Assembly: GCA_041984235.1 (NCBI GenBank)
Contig: JBHIYN010000003.1
Location: 186,001 to 250,000 of the forward strand
DNA length: 64,000 nt
From: JBHIYN01 sp041984235
GTDB taxonomy: Bacteria; Pseudomonadota; Gammaproteobacteria; Ga0077536
Direction: 5' to 3'
The first letter of the stretch is position 1, and every line of letters begins with the position of its first letter. The translations under genes were made by a program, and so were the position numbers. The notes below the pieces were generated by a model that made no database searches, was not told the origin of the DNA, and saw only the letters and a program-made list of their open reading frames with translations. Below are positions 1 through 8,839 of this stretch, piece after piece.

Positions 1-2420
1 TCGGGCATCTGAAAGAAATCGAGTACGTATCTACCCCGAACCTTCGACACCCATTCCTTGCCGGTAAGGTACGGACGAATGTGTCCCCCCGAATTATCGA
101 GCGAGCCGAGCCCGAGTTGCTCCGCTTTATCTGCGTCGATCAGAAAACCACTGCCGATCGTTTTCATGCCGACAGAGCACAACGCGTCGTTGGCACGTAG
201 ACCCTGCGCGGTTGTTGTGTCAGCGCCGATACTGAGATTTGAGAAGATTCGCCCGGCGCGGATCGTCATAGCCTCAACGAGATCTTCACCTTCACCGGTT
301 GCCCGCTCGCACTCGCGGATTACTGAGGCCAACAATCCCGTACACGGCCCACGCTGCCCGACGGTCATCGAAATACGTACTGCCGCTCCGTCTGCGGAAT
401 CCACCCACGGATGGTCCGGAATCGCAAATACCAGTGATAACGGCGGCTCTGCGGTGAGGTGCGGTTCGATTGCCCGTCTTACGTAAGCCTGGCGAAGGCT
501 GTTAGTCACGATTAATCCGAACCGCTGGAGTTTGCATTCACGGACTAGCGTCGCCGCGCTGTGCCACCACCGCGTTACGAAGTCGGTAGCTTCCGGGATT
601 TCGGGCCATGCTGCCTGCAGCGCATCGACGTATCCATCACCCAATGCGTCTCGCATACGCTTGGAACCTATGAAAGGCGGATTACCCACCACGAAATCGG
701 CCTCGGGCCATTCGGCGCGGCGCGGATTGACGTAGCGTTCCACCACCCGTTGCGCCGCTTCATCCGGTACGGGTTCGCCCGTTACCGGGTGCGGTTTCAT
801 CGTGCGCCCATCCCATTGCGTCACCGGCCGCCCGCTTTCGTCGACCACCAACTCAACGCGATCCCAGGCGAGCACTGCGTCGCGGCACTCGATGTTGCGG
901 AAATCCTTCAGCACCGGCTGTGGTGGCTGAACGTTGCCGCGGGTTCGGAAATGCCACTGCAGATAGCCAATCCAGAGCACCATCTCGGCGATTGCCGCGG
1001 CACGCGGATTGATCTCGATTCCGAGCAACTGGTGTGGATCCACCGTGACCCCGGCCAGGTCCAGGCGTCCGCGACTGTCCCCGAGGTCGTCGAGCTGGTT
1101 GAGCACCTCGCCCTCGAGGCGCTTGAGATGCTCCAGCGTGACATACAGGAAATTGCCCGAACCGCACGCCGGATCGAGTACGCGCACACTGGTCAGGCGG
1201 TGCAGGAAGGTGTGCACCTGTTCGCGCGCGGCTTCGAGCTTCCTCTCGCGCGCCCGCGGCGTGGTCTCGTCTTCGGCCTCCCGCGCGAGTATCAGGGCAG
1301 CCGCCTGCGCGTCGACCCAGTCTTCCCGCAATGGTTCGATCACGGTCGGCATGACCAGGCGTTCGACGTAGGCACGCGGCGTAAAATGCGCGCCCAGCGC
1401 ATGGCGTTCCTCGGGGTCCAGTGCGCGTTCCAACAGGGTGCCGAAAATCGCGGGCTCGACCTGTTTCCAGTCCGCCCGCGCCGCCGCGACGAGGAGGCTT
1501 ATGTGCTCGATGGTGAGTGGCAGTGCCTCGCGGTCCTTGAATAACTTGCCGTTGAACTGCAGCACGTCTTCGGCCAGCGCGGCGCAAAAGTCACCGCGGT
1601 CCATGGCTGTCCACAGATCGGTCAGCATGCGTCCAAGCACGTCGGGACGCTCGCCATGCTTTTCCAGCAACTCGGTAAACGCATTCGCTGGCAGTAGCCC
1701 GATGTCCTCGGCGAACATCGTAAACAGGCACCGACTGAGGAATTCCGCCACACGTTGTGGCTGATGGCCCGCTCCTTCCAGGGAACGGGCGACTTCGGCA
1801 AGGGTCTGGGCAATCTCCCGCGTCACACGAGCCGATGCGCGCGCCGGATCCAGGCTCATGGGATCCATCCACACCGCGCGCAGACGCTCGCGCACGTCCT
1901 CGCGCTGCAGGGCATCCAGATCAATCCGGTGAGAAAGCGGGTCAGGGAAGGGCGTGTAAGTGCCCCCGGTGCGGGTGAACTCTGCGTAGATCTCGATCGC
2001 GCGACCCACGTCGATCACGACCAGGAAAGGCGGGCGTCCGTCCTCGGCCGGCAATGCACGCGCGTAGCGCTCTGCCTGAGACCGTGCCCGCAACAGGGCC
2101 TCGTCTACGGCCCGGCTTCCGGGGGCGACTCGGAGCTTCTTGGCCTCGAGCACGAACGCGCCACGACGATAGCAATCGATGCGTCCCGGCGAAGCGCTAC
2201 CGTCACCGTGCAAGAACGTGACCGGTCGTTCAAACTGGTAATCCTGCTCCGCAGTCGCGTGCGGGTGCGGCACAGCAAGCAGGTCGCACAGGTCGCGGAC
2301 AAAGCTCTGCGCGGTTGCAAGTTCCGTTGCCGGCAACACGGCGACGTTTGCCCATTTGGTCACGAACGCTTGCGCGGTCATGGCGGATTGGTCGCGTCCG
2401 TCGCTGTCCGCGCCCGTCAT
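1..2420 (-). CDS. MmeI-like type IIG/IIL restriction-modification protein, 3' end outside window
   Basis: A continuous reading frame starts at 2420 and is still open at base 1, giving about 806 visible residues; the C-terminal part lies outside the window. An N-terminal PD-(D/E)XK nuclease is indicated by D82, E92 and K94 (D-X9-E-A-K, the spacing used in MmeI-type enzymes). A helical linker follows, then the adenine methyltransferase core: SAM motif DPACGSGNF near 416-424 and catalytic NPPF near 580-583, followed by a TNSLRQ stretch. Such proteins bind, methylate and cut DNA with one polypeptide; the distal part, where target recognition should reside, is only partly visible. The ATG at 2420 overlaps the hepT stop as ATGA; a second in-frame ATG is at 2381. 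The distal visible part looks less GC-rich than the rest of the window, which may indicate acquisition (not computed). Family assignment is firm; nuclease activity is inferred. Confidence 0.88.
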   Translation of the reverse strand, partial: MTGADSDGRDQSAMTAQAFVTKWANVAVLPATELATAQSFVRDLCDLLAVPHPHATAEQDYQFERPVTFLHGDGSASPGRIDCYRRGAFVLEAKKLRVAPGSRAVDEALLRARSQAERYARALPAEDGRPPFLVVIDVGRAIEIYAEFTRTGGTYTPFPDPLSHRIDLDALQREDVRERLRAVWMDPMSLDPARASARVTREIAQTLAEVARSLEGAGHQPQRVAEFLSRCLFTMFAEDIGLLPANAFTELLEKHGERPDVLGRMLTDLWTAMDRGDFCAALAEDVLQFNGKLFKDREALPLTIEHISLLVAAARADWKQVEPAIFGTLLERALDPEERHALGAHFTPRAYVERLVMPTVIEPLREDWVDAQAAALILAREAEDETTPRARERKLEAAREQVHTFLHRLTSVRVLDPACGSGNFLYVTLEHLKRLEGEVLNQLDDLGDSRGRLDLAGVTVDPHQLLGIEINPRAAAIAEMVLWIGYLQWHFRTRGNVQPPQPVLKDFRNIECRDAVLAWDRVELVVDESGRPVTQWDGRTMKPHPVTGEPVPDEAAQRVVERYVNPRRAEWPEADFVVGNPPFIGSKRMRDALGDGYVDALQAAWPEIPEATDFVTRWWHSAATLVRECKLQRFGLIVTNSLRQAYVRRAIEPHLTAEPPLSLVFAIPDHPWVDSADGAAVRISMTVGQRGPCTGLLASVIRECERATGEGEDLVEAMTIRAGRIFSNLSIGADTTTAQGLRANDALCSVGMKTIGSGFLIDADKAEQLGLGSLDNSGGHIRPYLTGKEWVSKVRGRYVLDFFQMP

Positions 2421-2851
2421 TCTCCGGGTTCGCCCCGCACTACGGCGACAAACCTGCGCAGGTCGTCGAGATTCTCGTGCGCCGCACTCGCCACTCGGGC
2501 AAAGTCGAGCTCCGCGTATTGGTGCACGATGATGTTGCGCAGCCCGGCGGCGCCCGCCAGGCGGCGCGCCAGTTCCGGTGTGATGCGTCCGGCGCGGCTG
2601 AGCAGGCTGAACGCCTCCGCGTAAGTCGCGGGAGCGCCGAGATTGTCATCCGCACACACGTGCACGGCGAGGTCAAGGCACGCCTGTACGGCCTGCTGCA
2701 GGTCCATGAGGACGATATTGGCCAGGTCCTCGTCGCGCTCCAGATCGGCCGCGGAAAGGGTTGCGCGCCGCTGCAGTCTGTCGCAATGGTGCAGCACCTG
2801 AGCCGTTTTGCGCCTCAGCACGTCCGGATCAACCAAGCGCAGTCTCCGCAT
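2417..2851 (-). CDS. hepT: HepT-like ribonuclease toxin (DUF86)
   Basis: This 144-residue protein has the HEPN/DUF86 signature R-X4-H-X-Y, seen as RNIIVHQY in its C-terminal third. In the MntA/HepT class, HepT is the RNase toxin and is silenced by AMP groups that MntA adds to the Tyr of this motif. The ATG at 2851 overlaps the end of mntA by 23 bases, typical of this pair; a TTG at 2836 is an alternative start. Its stop overlaps the ATG of the restriction-modification gene (ATGA), so all three genes are probably translated from one message. Product length fits the family. Confidence 0.9.
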   Translation of the reverse strand: MRRLRLVDPDVLRRKTAQVLHHCDRLQRRATLSAADLERDEDLANIVLMDLQQAVQACLDLAVHVCADDNLGAPATYAEAFSLLSRAGRITPELARRLAGAAGLRNIIVHQYAELDFARVASAAHENLDDLRRFVAVVRGEPGE

Positions 2852-3245
2852 GCCGTCGCTGCGCTTGATCGACGATAGCGCGCAGATGTTCGCCGTCCAC
2901 GTACGCGATCCAGGTTGCCGCCTTGAGCCGGGCCAGCCTTCCGCCGCTGCGATCGAACAGGACACGGCCGGAGCGAAACACGCTGCGCCGCAGCGCCGGA
3001 TCGGAGCGATCCAGATCGATCAGGTGGACATCACGCCCGCTTGCCAGCGCCAGTCGGCCGAGGGTATCGACAAAACCGTGCTCGAACTCGCCGCGGGCAC
3101 GCTCGTCTTCGAGCAGCACCGCGACGTCGATATCACTGTCGGCACGCAGCAGGTCTCGTGCCGCGGAACCGAACAGCACCGCGGCAGCCACTCCCGCTTC
3201 CCCGGCCAGCGCCTGGCCGAGGGCCGTGGTGTCGGCGCCGTCCAT
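2829..3245 (-). CDS. mntA: MntA-like minimal nucleotidyltransferase antitoxin
   Basis: A 138-residue minimal nucleotidyltransferase with the motif GS-X9-D-S-D-I-D (residues about 26-40, GSAARDLLRADSDID), the metal-binding core of MNT proteins. Proteins of this class AMPylate the HepT toxin and so neutralise it. It is the first gene of a minus-strand run mntA-hepT-restriction enzyme. The ATG at 3245 is chosen because the open frame further upstream runs antisense to nothing recognisable and lacks family similarity. No clear promoter was picked out in the 95 bases up to the cytochrome gene. Confidence 0.9.
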   Translation of the reverse strand: MDGADTTALGQALAGEAGVAAAVLFGSAARDLLRADSDIDVAVLLEDERARGEFEHGFVDTLGRLALASGRDVHLIDLDRSDPALRRSVFRSGRVLFDRSGGRLARLKAATWIAYVDGEHLRAIVDQAQRRHAETALG

Positions 3246-3340
3246 GGCGCATCGTAGCACGGGGCAACGGCAGCTTTCCCTTGCCGGGTCGCCCCGAAGT
3301 GGCTGCCCCGGAAGCGCCCGAAACGACCAGCCCGGTAAGT

Positions 3341-3793
3341 TTACCTGGCCGGCTTCGGCGGGCGGCCGTTGGGCATGACGCCGTCGGCACGCGCCTTGAG
3401 GTAGGCGTATACCGCCGCCTTGTTCTTCTGCACGCGGGGGTTCTTGGCCAGCGACGGCATCACGCCCATCTGGCCGGAATAACCGTGTTCCATGACGTAC
3501 AGGAAGCGGCCGTAATCGACGCCTTCCTCGTTCAGCCGCACCATCAGGTTGGGCGCGAAGGTCGAGCCCATGGCGCCGCCGCCGTGGCATTGCTGGCACT
3601 CGATCTTGTAGGTACGCCAGCCGTCATAGGTGGTCTGATCGACCTCGCAGACCGAAGCATCGTCGGCACCGTCGGGACAGGCCACAGCATACGCCGGTGG
3701 TTCGGTTTCAGGCTCGAGGCGGGGCTCGTGCACCGCCCAGGCGGCACAGCTCGCGAGCGCGGCAGCAAAGGTCAGGGTGCTTTTTCCAAGCAT
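3341..3793 (-). CDS. exported monohaem c-type cytochrome
   Basis: A 150-residue protein with an N-terminal export signal, a single haem-binding CQQCH (C66, C69, H70) and a plausible axial Met in the MPSL segment (M112), so a class I periplasmic or membrane-anchored electron carrier. Export may be by signal peptidase I after AWA (about residue 20), or as a lipoprotein, since LASC at 13-16 resembles a lipobox; the sequence does not decide. It carries an acidic, Pro-rich linker before the haem domain. An SD-like GAGGAG lies just before the ATG at 3793. Its redox partner is unknown. Its place next to copper-uptake genes is suggestive but proves no role. Confidence 0.85.
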   Translation of the reverse strand: MLGKSTLTFAAALASCAAWAVHEPRLEPETEPPAYAVACPDGADDASVCEVDQTTYDGWRTYKIECQQCHGGGAMGSTFAPNLMVRLNEEGVDYGRFLYVMEHGYSGQMGVMPSLAKNPRVQKNKAAVYAYLKARADGVMPNGRPPKPAR

Positions 3794-3901
3794 CGCAATC
3801 TCCTCTCGGGCGCCGGTAGAGCGCGTCTCATCGTTACATGCATTAATAGCTGATTGGCCGTGAATACATGCTGAACGAGATCAATTTCTGTCCTCTCCGC
3901 G

Positions 3902-6106
3902 CTACCAGGCGTAACCGAGCGTCAGGTAGCCGTTGATGCCGCGGCCGGGGAGGCGCTCGCCGATCGCGACGTCGCTGCCCGACACGCGGTTGAAGCCGGC
4001 CAGGTGATCACGGTAGTCCTTGTCGAGCAGGTTCTCGATGCCGAACAGCAGCCGCCAGCCCTGCTCCAGCCGCACCTGGCCACGCAGGTTGAGCACAATG
4101 TAGCCCGGGGTCGCGGCATTGCTGTTGTTGGGATTGCCGGGATCGTTGGTGAGGGCCTGCGAGACGTGCGACTGGCGCGCGGTGAACACCGATTCCAGGC
4201 GCAGGAAGCCCAGCCGGTGCTCGCGGACCAACGCCCAGCGCAGGGTCGGCGGCGCGATGCGGAAGAGGTCGTCGTCGACGTCGCGGCGCTTGCCGCGTAC
4301 CCAGGCGAAGGACAGGTCGGAGTGCCAGTCGCCCGGCAGATCGATGCCGGCGAGCAGGTCGAAGCCGTAGAGCTCGGCGTCGACGTTGCTGAACACCAGC
4401 GGCGTGGCATCGCCGTTGGCATTGCCGCTGACACCGATGACCGGCATGGTGAAGGCGTTCACGGGCACGGCGGCGCCCTGGATGTAGTCGTCGATGCGAT
4501 GGTAGTAGAGACGTGGCGCGAGGTAGAAGCGTGCCTTACGCCAGTCCAGGCCGAGCTCGATCTTGTGCGCGACCTCGGGGTCGAGGTCGACGTCGCCAAC
4601 GTAGTTGTTGCCGTCACCCAGGCCGGCGTTGACCTCCAGCGGGATCCACAGGTAGCGCTCGATGTAGCTCGGCGCGCGCGTCTTGCGTGCCAGGCCGAGC
4701 TCGGCGTCGAGGCCGTCGCCGAGATGCCAGCCGAGGCGCGCCAGCCAGTCGACCTCGTCCTCGCTGCGCGAGCGATCGCTGGCATTGAAGCGATCGCGCA
4801 GGGCACGCACGGCGCACGGTGGCGGCAGCGGCATGCCCCCGGGCGCGCACAGCATCGGGTTGGCGTCCGCGAACTGCGCCGGCTGGGCTTCGACGGCATC
4901 GCTGTCGTGCTCGGTCCGGATCCAGCGCGCGCCGAGCTCGAGGGTAAAGCGATCACTGAGGGCACCCTGCCACTCACCGAACACGCTCCACACGTCGGTC
5001 TGCGCATTGTCGAAGTTCTCGACGAAGAACATCGGCACGTCGGGATCGCCAACGGTCGCGGCGTTCTCGTCCAAACGCCCGTCGAAACCGGTTCGCACCG
5101 TGCCGCCGAGCGCGTCGTAAGTCGCCTCCAGTGCGAAGCCGACCGTTTCTCCCTGCGCGTCGACGAAGCGCTCATCGGTGCCGACGAACGCGGGTAACGG
5201 CAGGCCGGAGAAGTCCGGCGTGCGGCGCTGGCTGAAGTTATCCATGCGATGCGCGATGTCCACGTAGTAGGCACGCGCCTCGAACGTGATACCGCCCGCC
5301 AGCACTGCGTAGCGTGCCTTGACGATATCGGTATCAAAGAACTTCAGGTCGAGTGGCAGCACCGGGTTGCCGCTGGGCCCGGTGTCGACATGGTGGTAGT
5401 CGATTGCGAGCTCGTGGCGGCCGGCGCGCACGCCATAGCCCACGCCGTAGAAATCGCGCTCGTAGGCGCTGTCCTTGATGGTGCCGCCGCCGAAACGGGT
5501 ATCGTCGCCGTCGTCGCGTGCCAGCAGCACGTGGCCACGCTGGCGTTCATTGGCGACCGCGGCGAAGCCGCTGGCGTTGTAGCCGCTGTCCGCCGTATGG
5601 CCGCTGAGTGCGAGGTCGCCGCCGACGGTAAGTCCGCCATCACTGAAGGTGCTGCGCCTGAGCGTGGCCGCGGCGCTGCCGCCGATCCCGGGACCGCTGG
5701 AGATGCTGGCAAGGCCGCGACTGAAGGCAAACCGCTCGACCAGGCCGGCCGGAGCGTAGTGCAGCGGTGAGTCCATCCAGTTCGGCCCGCCGGCCTGGAT
5801 CGGCGCGCCGTCGACGGTCGTGCCGACGCGCGGCCCGAACAGCCCGCGGTACTGTAACTGCCCGCTGAGCGCGCCGTTGTAGTTGTTGCCACCGCCCGGC
5901 ACCCGCGCCATCAGCGCGTTGCTGTCGGCCACGCCAGGGTCGACGTCGGCGGCATCGATGCGGAAGTTGCGATCGCTATAGCTACCCTGGCCGAAAACCA
6001 CGATCTCGGGTACGTGACCGGCGTATGAGATACCGCTGCTGCAGAGCAGGGCGACAACACTTCCCATGCGGCGTGCGGCGCGGATGATCCGGTTTTCAGA
6101 ACACAT
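3902..6106 (-). CDS. TonB-dependent outer-membrane receptor, OprC-like (copper)
   Basis: A protein of about 734 residues with a signal peptide (hydrophobic core about 14-30), a TonB-box-like EIVVFG, a plug domain and a long beta-barrel ending in an aromatic residue (LGYAW). The segment with HRMDNFSQRR resembles the copper receptors OprC/NosA, and neighbouring DUF2946 and His-rich genes support a copper role. It would import a copper species or metallophore using TonB energy. The chosen ATG at 6106 overlaps the upstream gene by 11 bases, so the two are probably co-transcribed; an ATG at 6067 would give a shorter signal peptide. The substrate is inferred from similarity and context only. Confidence 0.85.
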   Translation of the reverse strand: MCSENRIIRAARRMGSVVALLCSSGISYAGHVPEIVVFGQGSYSDRNFRIDAADVDPGVADSNALMARVPGGGNNYNGALSGQLQYRGLFGPRVGTTVDGAPIQAGGPNWMDSPLHYAPAGLVERFAFSRGLASISSGPGIGGSAAATLRRSTFSDGGLTVGGDLALSGHTADSGYNASGFAAVANERQRGHVLLARDDGDDTRFGGGTIKDSAYERDFYGVGYGVRAGRHELAIDYHHVDTGPSGNPVLPLDLKFFDTDIVKARYAVLAGGITFEARAYYVDIAHRMDNFSQRRTPDFSGLPLPAFVGTDERFVDAQGETVGFALEATYDALGGTVRTGFDGRLDENAATVGDPDVPMFFVENFDNAQTDVWSVFGEWQGALSDRFTLELGARWIRTEHDSDAVEAQPAQFADANPMLCAPGGMPLPPPCAVRALRDRFNASDRSRSEDEVDWLARLGWHLGDGLDAELGLARKTRAPSYIERYLWIPLEVNAGLGDGNNYVGDVDLDPEVAHKIELGLDWRKARFYLAPRLYYHRIDDYIQGAAVPVNAFTMPVIGVSGNANGDATPLVFSNVDAELYGFDLLAGIDLPGDWHSDLSFAWVRGKRRDVDDDLFRIAPPTLRWALVREHRLGFLRLESVFTARQSHVSQALTNDPGNPNNSNAATPGYIVLNLRGQVRLEQGWRLLFGIENLLDKDYRDHLAGFNRVSGSDVAIGERLPGRGINGYLTLGYAW

Positions 6107-7136
6107 AGGAAAGCCCTCCGACAAGCCGGTAGTCGACGTCGGTCTGGGCGCCGTTGGGATCGTCGAGCAGCGGGATGCCGACCGACAAGAAGCCGCCTGC
6201 AGCACCGTAGGAGAGACGTACCCCCGGGGCGAGGTAGACGAGATTGCCGCCCGAATTACGTTCATGGGTGCCCGCGATGGCGTTCTTCCAGCGCTTCTCT
6301 CCATTGAGCTCGAGCATCAGCTCCCAACGCAGGTGACGGTGAGCCTCGGCGGCGCCAGCGTGCGCGTGCCCGGCCGCGGCCGGTGCGTAGACGACGGCAA
6401 AGTTGTAGAACAACGCGTCCCCGATCTCGGTGTCCTGTGCGCCCTCTCCGGTCAGGTGCGCAAGCACGCTGGCATGCGAGCGCAGCGAGCCCGAACCCAG
6501 CGAGACGGCGACGCCGGCTACGGCGTCCCAGGAGCCGCTGCCCGGCTGGAGTTCGGTTTCCAGCCGTTCGTCTCCGTCGCGTTCGTGCGTCGCACCCGTC
6601 GGCGCCTTGGCCCCGGCCTGCAGCGCCAGGCCGAATCCCTCGCGGTCAAGGGCTTGCCAGCTCGCCAGGGCGACGACGTCACCGAGGCCATCGGCGCTGC
6701 CGTGATCCTCGAACGCGGCAGCGCCCTCGTGGTCGTGGTCATGCTCGTCGTGGCCGCCGGCAAGGGCAGTAATACCACTGCGGCTGACCCATGGCAGTCG
6801 CAGGCTCACGGTGAGCCGCTCGGCGGCGGCAAAGGCCACGGACAGGGAGGTGGCATTGAGCATGTCCACACTGTGGACGTCTCCGTGCTCGCCATCGGCC
6901 AGTTGCGCGAGGCGTGCGGCGGCGAACTGGTCGCGTTCGACGAACTCGTTGCGCAGACTGATAGCGACGGTGCCGGCAGGCAGGGTGGCTGCGGACAGGG
7001 TATTGATCGGTCCGGCAGCTTCACTGCCGAAGGCAACCCCGGGGTGATCCGCGCGCGCCGATGCGCAACACAGCGCGGCCAGGCAGACTGCCACGCTCCC
7101 GCGCGCGACGTGCGCCGGACAATAGTGGTCGTTCAT
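6096..7136 (-). CDS. His-rich outer-membrane beta-barrel protein, probably metal-related
   Basis: A 346-residue exported protein (signal peptide to about residue 30) rich in alternating polar/apolar strands and ending in F (LSYVF), as barrel proteins do. Two His-rich loops are visible: GGHDEHDHDHEG near 130-140 and a GHAHAGAAEAHRH stretch further on. The pattern resembles the Phenol_MetA_deg/transporter-like barrel families often found beside metal genes, but I cannot name a characterised homologue. GAGGAG stands 6 bases before the ATG at 7136 and fixes the start. It lies between a DUF2946 gene and the OprC-like receptor, and overlaps the latter by 11 bases. A periplasmic or surface metal-binding role is inference. 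Confidence 0.75.
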   Translation of the reverse strand: MNDHYCPAHVARGSVAVCLAALCCASARADHPGVAFGSEAAGPINTLSAATLPAGTVAISLRNEFVERDQFAAARLAQLADGEHGDVHSVDMLNATSLSVAFAAAERLTVSLRLPWVSRSGITALAGGHDEHDHDHEGAAAFEDHGSADGLGDVVALASWQALDREGFGLALQAGAKAPTGATHERDGDERLETELQPGSGSWDAVAGVAVSLGSGSLRSHASVLAHLTGEGAQDTEIGDALFYNFAVVYAPAAAGHAHAGAAEAHRHLRWELMLELNGEKRWKNAIAGTHERNSGGNLVYLAPGVRLSYGAAGGFLSVGIPLLDDPNGAQTDVDYRLVGGLSYVF

Positions 7137-7210
7137 GAAATTCTCCTCGTCGCACGCGCCGCGAAACGGCACGCGCCATGAAATCCGGCCGGCATGCGCC
7201 GGCAAAAGTT

Positions 7211-7627
7211 TCAGACGAGGAAGCGGGGCGGGGCGCGGGGTTGTGCGGCGGAGCGTGCGGTCGAAACCGGCAGTGCAACACGGGGCGGCGCCACGGATGG
7301 CGTCCGCGGCGGGCCGACCTGTAGCGGCGGAACGGCGTGCGCGACCGGTGCGCCGGCACTGCCGGCCCAGGCATCGCAATTGCGGTCGACCTCGATGGTC
7401 GCCGCGGCCGCCGGGTTGTCACTGCCGTGATGATGATGGGCGTGCGGATCGCCGGCGCCGGCGAGCAGCGACAGGTCGAGCTCGGGATTCTGTACCGGGC
7501 ACAGCACGAGCGCCGGCCCGCCTGCCAGCCCGCCGGCCGGCAGCTGCAGCATGTAGCCGATCGGCACCAGCGCGCGCAGCGCGAACAGGGTCGCAAGGAG
7601 CAGGGCGAGGCGGGCGCGGTGCAGCAT
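7211..7627 (-). CDS. DUF2946 family protein, exported, His-rich
   Basis: A 138-residue protein with an N-terminal hydrophobic segment (about 6-28), a Cys in CPVQ, a His cluster HAHHHH near 63-68, and a C-terminal Pro/Arg end of the RAPPRF type that is characteristic of DUF2946. Members occur beside TonB copper receptors and copper chaperones, as here, and are thought to bind metal; no activity is established. It is the first gene of the minus-strand run DUF2946, His-rich barrel, OprC-like receptor, and diverges from the cysteine desulfurase gene 72 bases away. Confidence 0.8.
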   Translation of the reverse strand: MLHRARLALLLATLFALRALVPIGYMLQLPAGGLAGGPALVLCPVQNPELDLSLLAGAGDPHAHHHHGSDNPAAAATIEVDRNCDAWAGSAGAPVAHAVPPLQVGPPRTPSVAPPRVALPVSTARSAAQPRAPPRFLV

Positions 7628-7699
7628 GACCGCGGCAGCATAAGATGCCGCGCGCCGGTTTGCACGAACGCGTCGCAGGGTCGATGATCCCGGTCACCG

Positions 7700-8839
7700 A
7701 TGGGCCGCCGAATCTACCTCGACTACAACGCCAGCACACCGACCGCGGCGCCTGCCGCGGAGGCATTGACCGCGGCGCTGGCCGGCGGCTTCGGCAACCC
7801 GTCCAGCACCCACTGGGCAGGGCGCGCCGCGCGCGTCCTGGTCGACCAGGGCCGTGCGCGGGTCGCCGCGCTGCTCGGCTGCTCGCCCGACGAGATCGTC
7901 TTCACCAGCGGTGGCAGCGAAGCCAACAACACCGTCATCCAGGGCTGCTTCTTCGCCCACGCGGAGCGGCCGGTGCACGTCATCACCAGTCGCGTCGAGC
8001 ACCCGGCGACGGTCGCGCCGTGCCGCTTCATCGAGAGCCTGGGGGCGCGCGTGACCTGGCTGGAGGTCGATGCCGACGGACGCGTGGACCCGGACGATCT
8101 GCGCCGTGCCGTGCGCGCCGATACCCGCCTGGTCACGCTGATGCACGCCAACAACGAGGTCGGCACGCTGCAGCCGATCGCCGAATGCGCCGCCATCGCG
8201 CACGAGCACGGCATCGCCTTTCACACCGACGCTGCCCAGTCGGTCGGCAAGATCGCGACCGCGGTCGACACGCTGGGGGTCGACCTGCTCTCGCTCGCCG
8301 GGCACAAGATGTACGCCCCCAAGGGCATCGGCGCGCTCTACGTGCGCCGCGGCACGAGCCTGCATCCGCTGGTTCACGGCGCCGGACACGAAGGCGGCCG
8401 CCGCGCCGGCACCGAGCCCACCGCCCTCATCGCCGCCCTCGGGGCGGCGGCGGAGGTGGTCGCCGATCTCGCGCCCATGTCCGCCGTGGAGCGCCTGCGC
8501 GATCGCCTGCATGCCGGCCTGGCAGAGCACTTCGGTGGCGCGCTCAGCCTCAACGGACATGTGCACGAACGGTTGCCGAATACGCTCAACGTGTCGTTCC
8601 ACGGCCATACCGGCGCCGAGGTGCTGGCCGCGGTGGAGGGGCTCGCCGCGTCCACCGGCTCGGCCTGCCACGCGGGCCGCGTCGAGCTGTCACCGGTGCT
8701 CGCAGCGATGGGCGTATCGCAACAGCGGGGCGCCGGCGCGGTCCGCTTCAGCCTCGGGCGCGAGACCACCGCGGAGGAGATCGATACCGTCGTCGCGGCG
8801 CTCGCCGCGCGGTTGCGCCGCCCCGCTCAGTGCCCGTGA
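7700..8839 (+). CDS. cysteine desulfurase (class V aminotransferase, NifS/IscS type)
   Basis: A 379-residue PLP enzyme that takes sulfur from cysteine as an enzyme-bound persulfide and delivers it to Fe-S or thio-cofactor assembly. Visible landmarks: GGSEANN (71-77) for phosphate/cofactor contact, His101, the PLP lysine K203 in AGHKMYAPKG, and the catalytic Cys C323 in STGSACHAG. Length is normal for the family. The gene stands alone on the plus strand amid copper-uptake genes, without iscR, iscU or sufE beside it, so it is probably a stand-alone desulfurase. Its 3' end overlaps the end of the PCu(A)C gene by 13 bases in a tail-to-tail arrangement. Confidence 0.93.
   Translation: MGRRIYLDYNASTPTAAPAAEALTAALAGGFGNPSSTHWAGRAARVLVDQGRARVAALLGCSPDEIVFTSGGSEANNTVIQGCFFAHAERPVHVITSRVEHPATVAPCRFIESLGARVTWLEVDADGRVDPDDLRRAVRADTRLVTLMHANNEVGTLQPIAECAAIAHEHGIAFHTDAAQSVGKIATAVDTLGVDLLSLAGHKMYAPKGIGALYVRRGTSLHPLVHGAGHEGGRRAGTEPTALIAALGAAAEVVADLAPMSAVERLRDRLHAGLAEHFGGALSLNGHVHERLPNTLNVSFHGHTGAEVLAAVEGLAASTGSACHAGRVELSPVLAAMGVSQQRGAGAVRFSLGRETTAEEIDTVVAALAARLRRPAQCP

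Noticed and set aside
561..1544. Plus-strand open frame of about 327 residues at the left end
   Set aside because: It is opposite the methyltransferase core, whose DPACGSGNF and NPPF motifs are on the minus strand.
3794..3901. Possible FNR-like half site (TTGAT) upstream of the cytochrome gene
   Set aside because: Only one half matches; the second half is degenerate, so it is not called.
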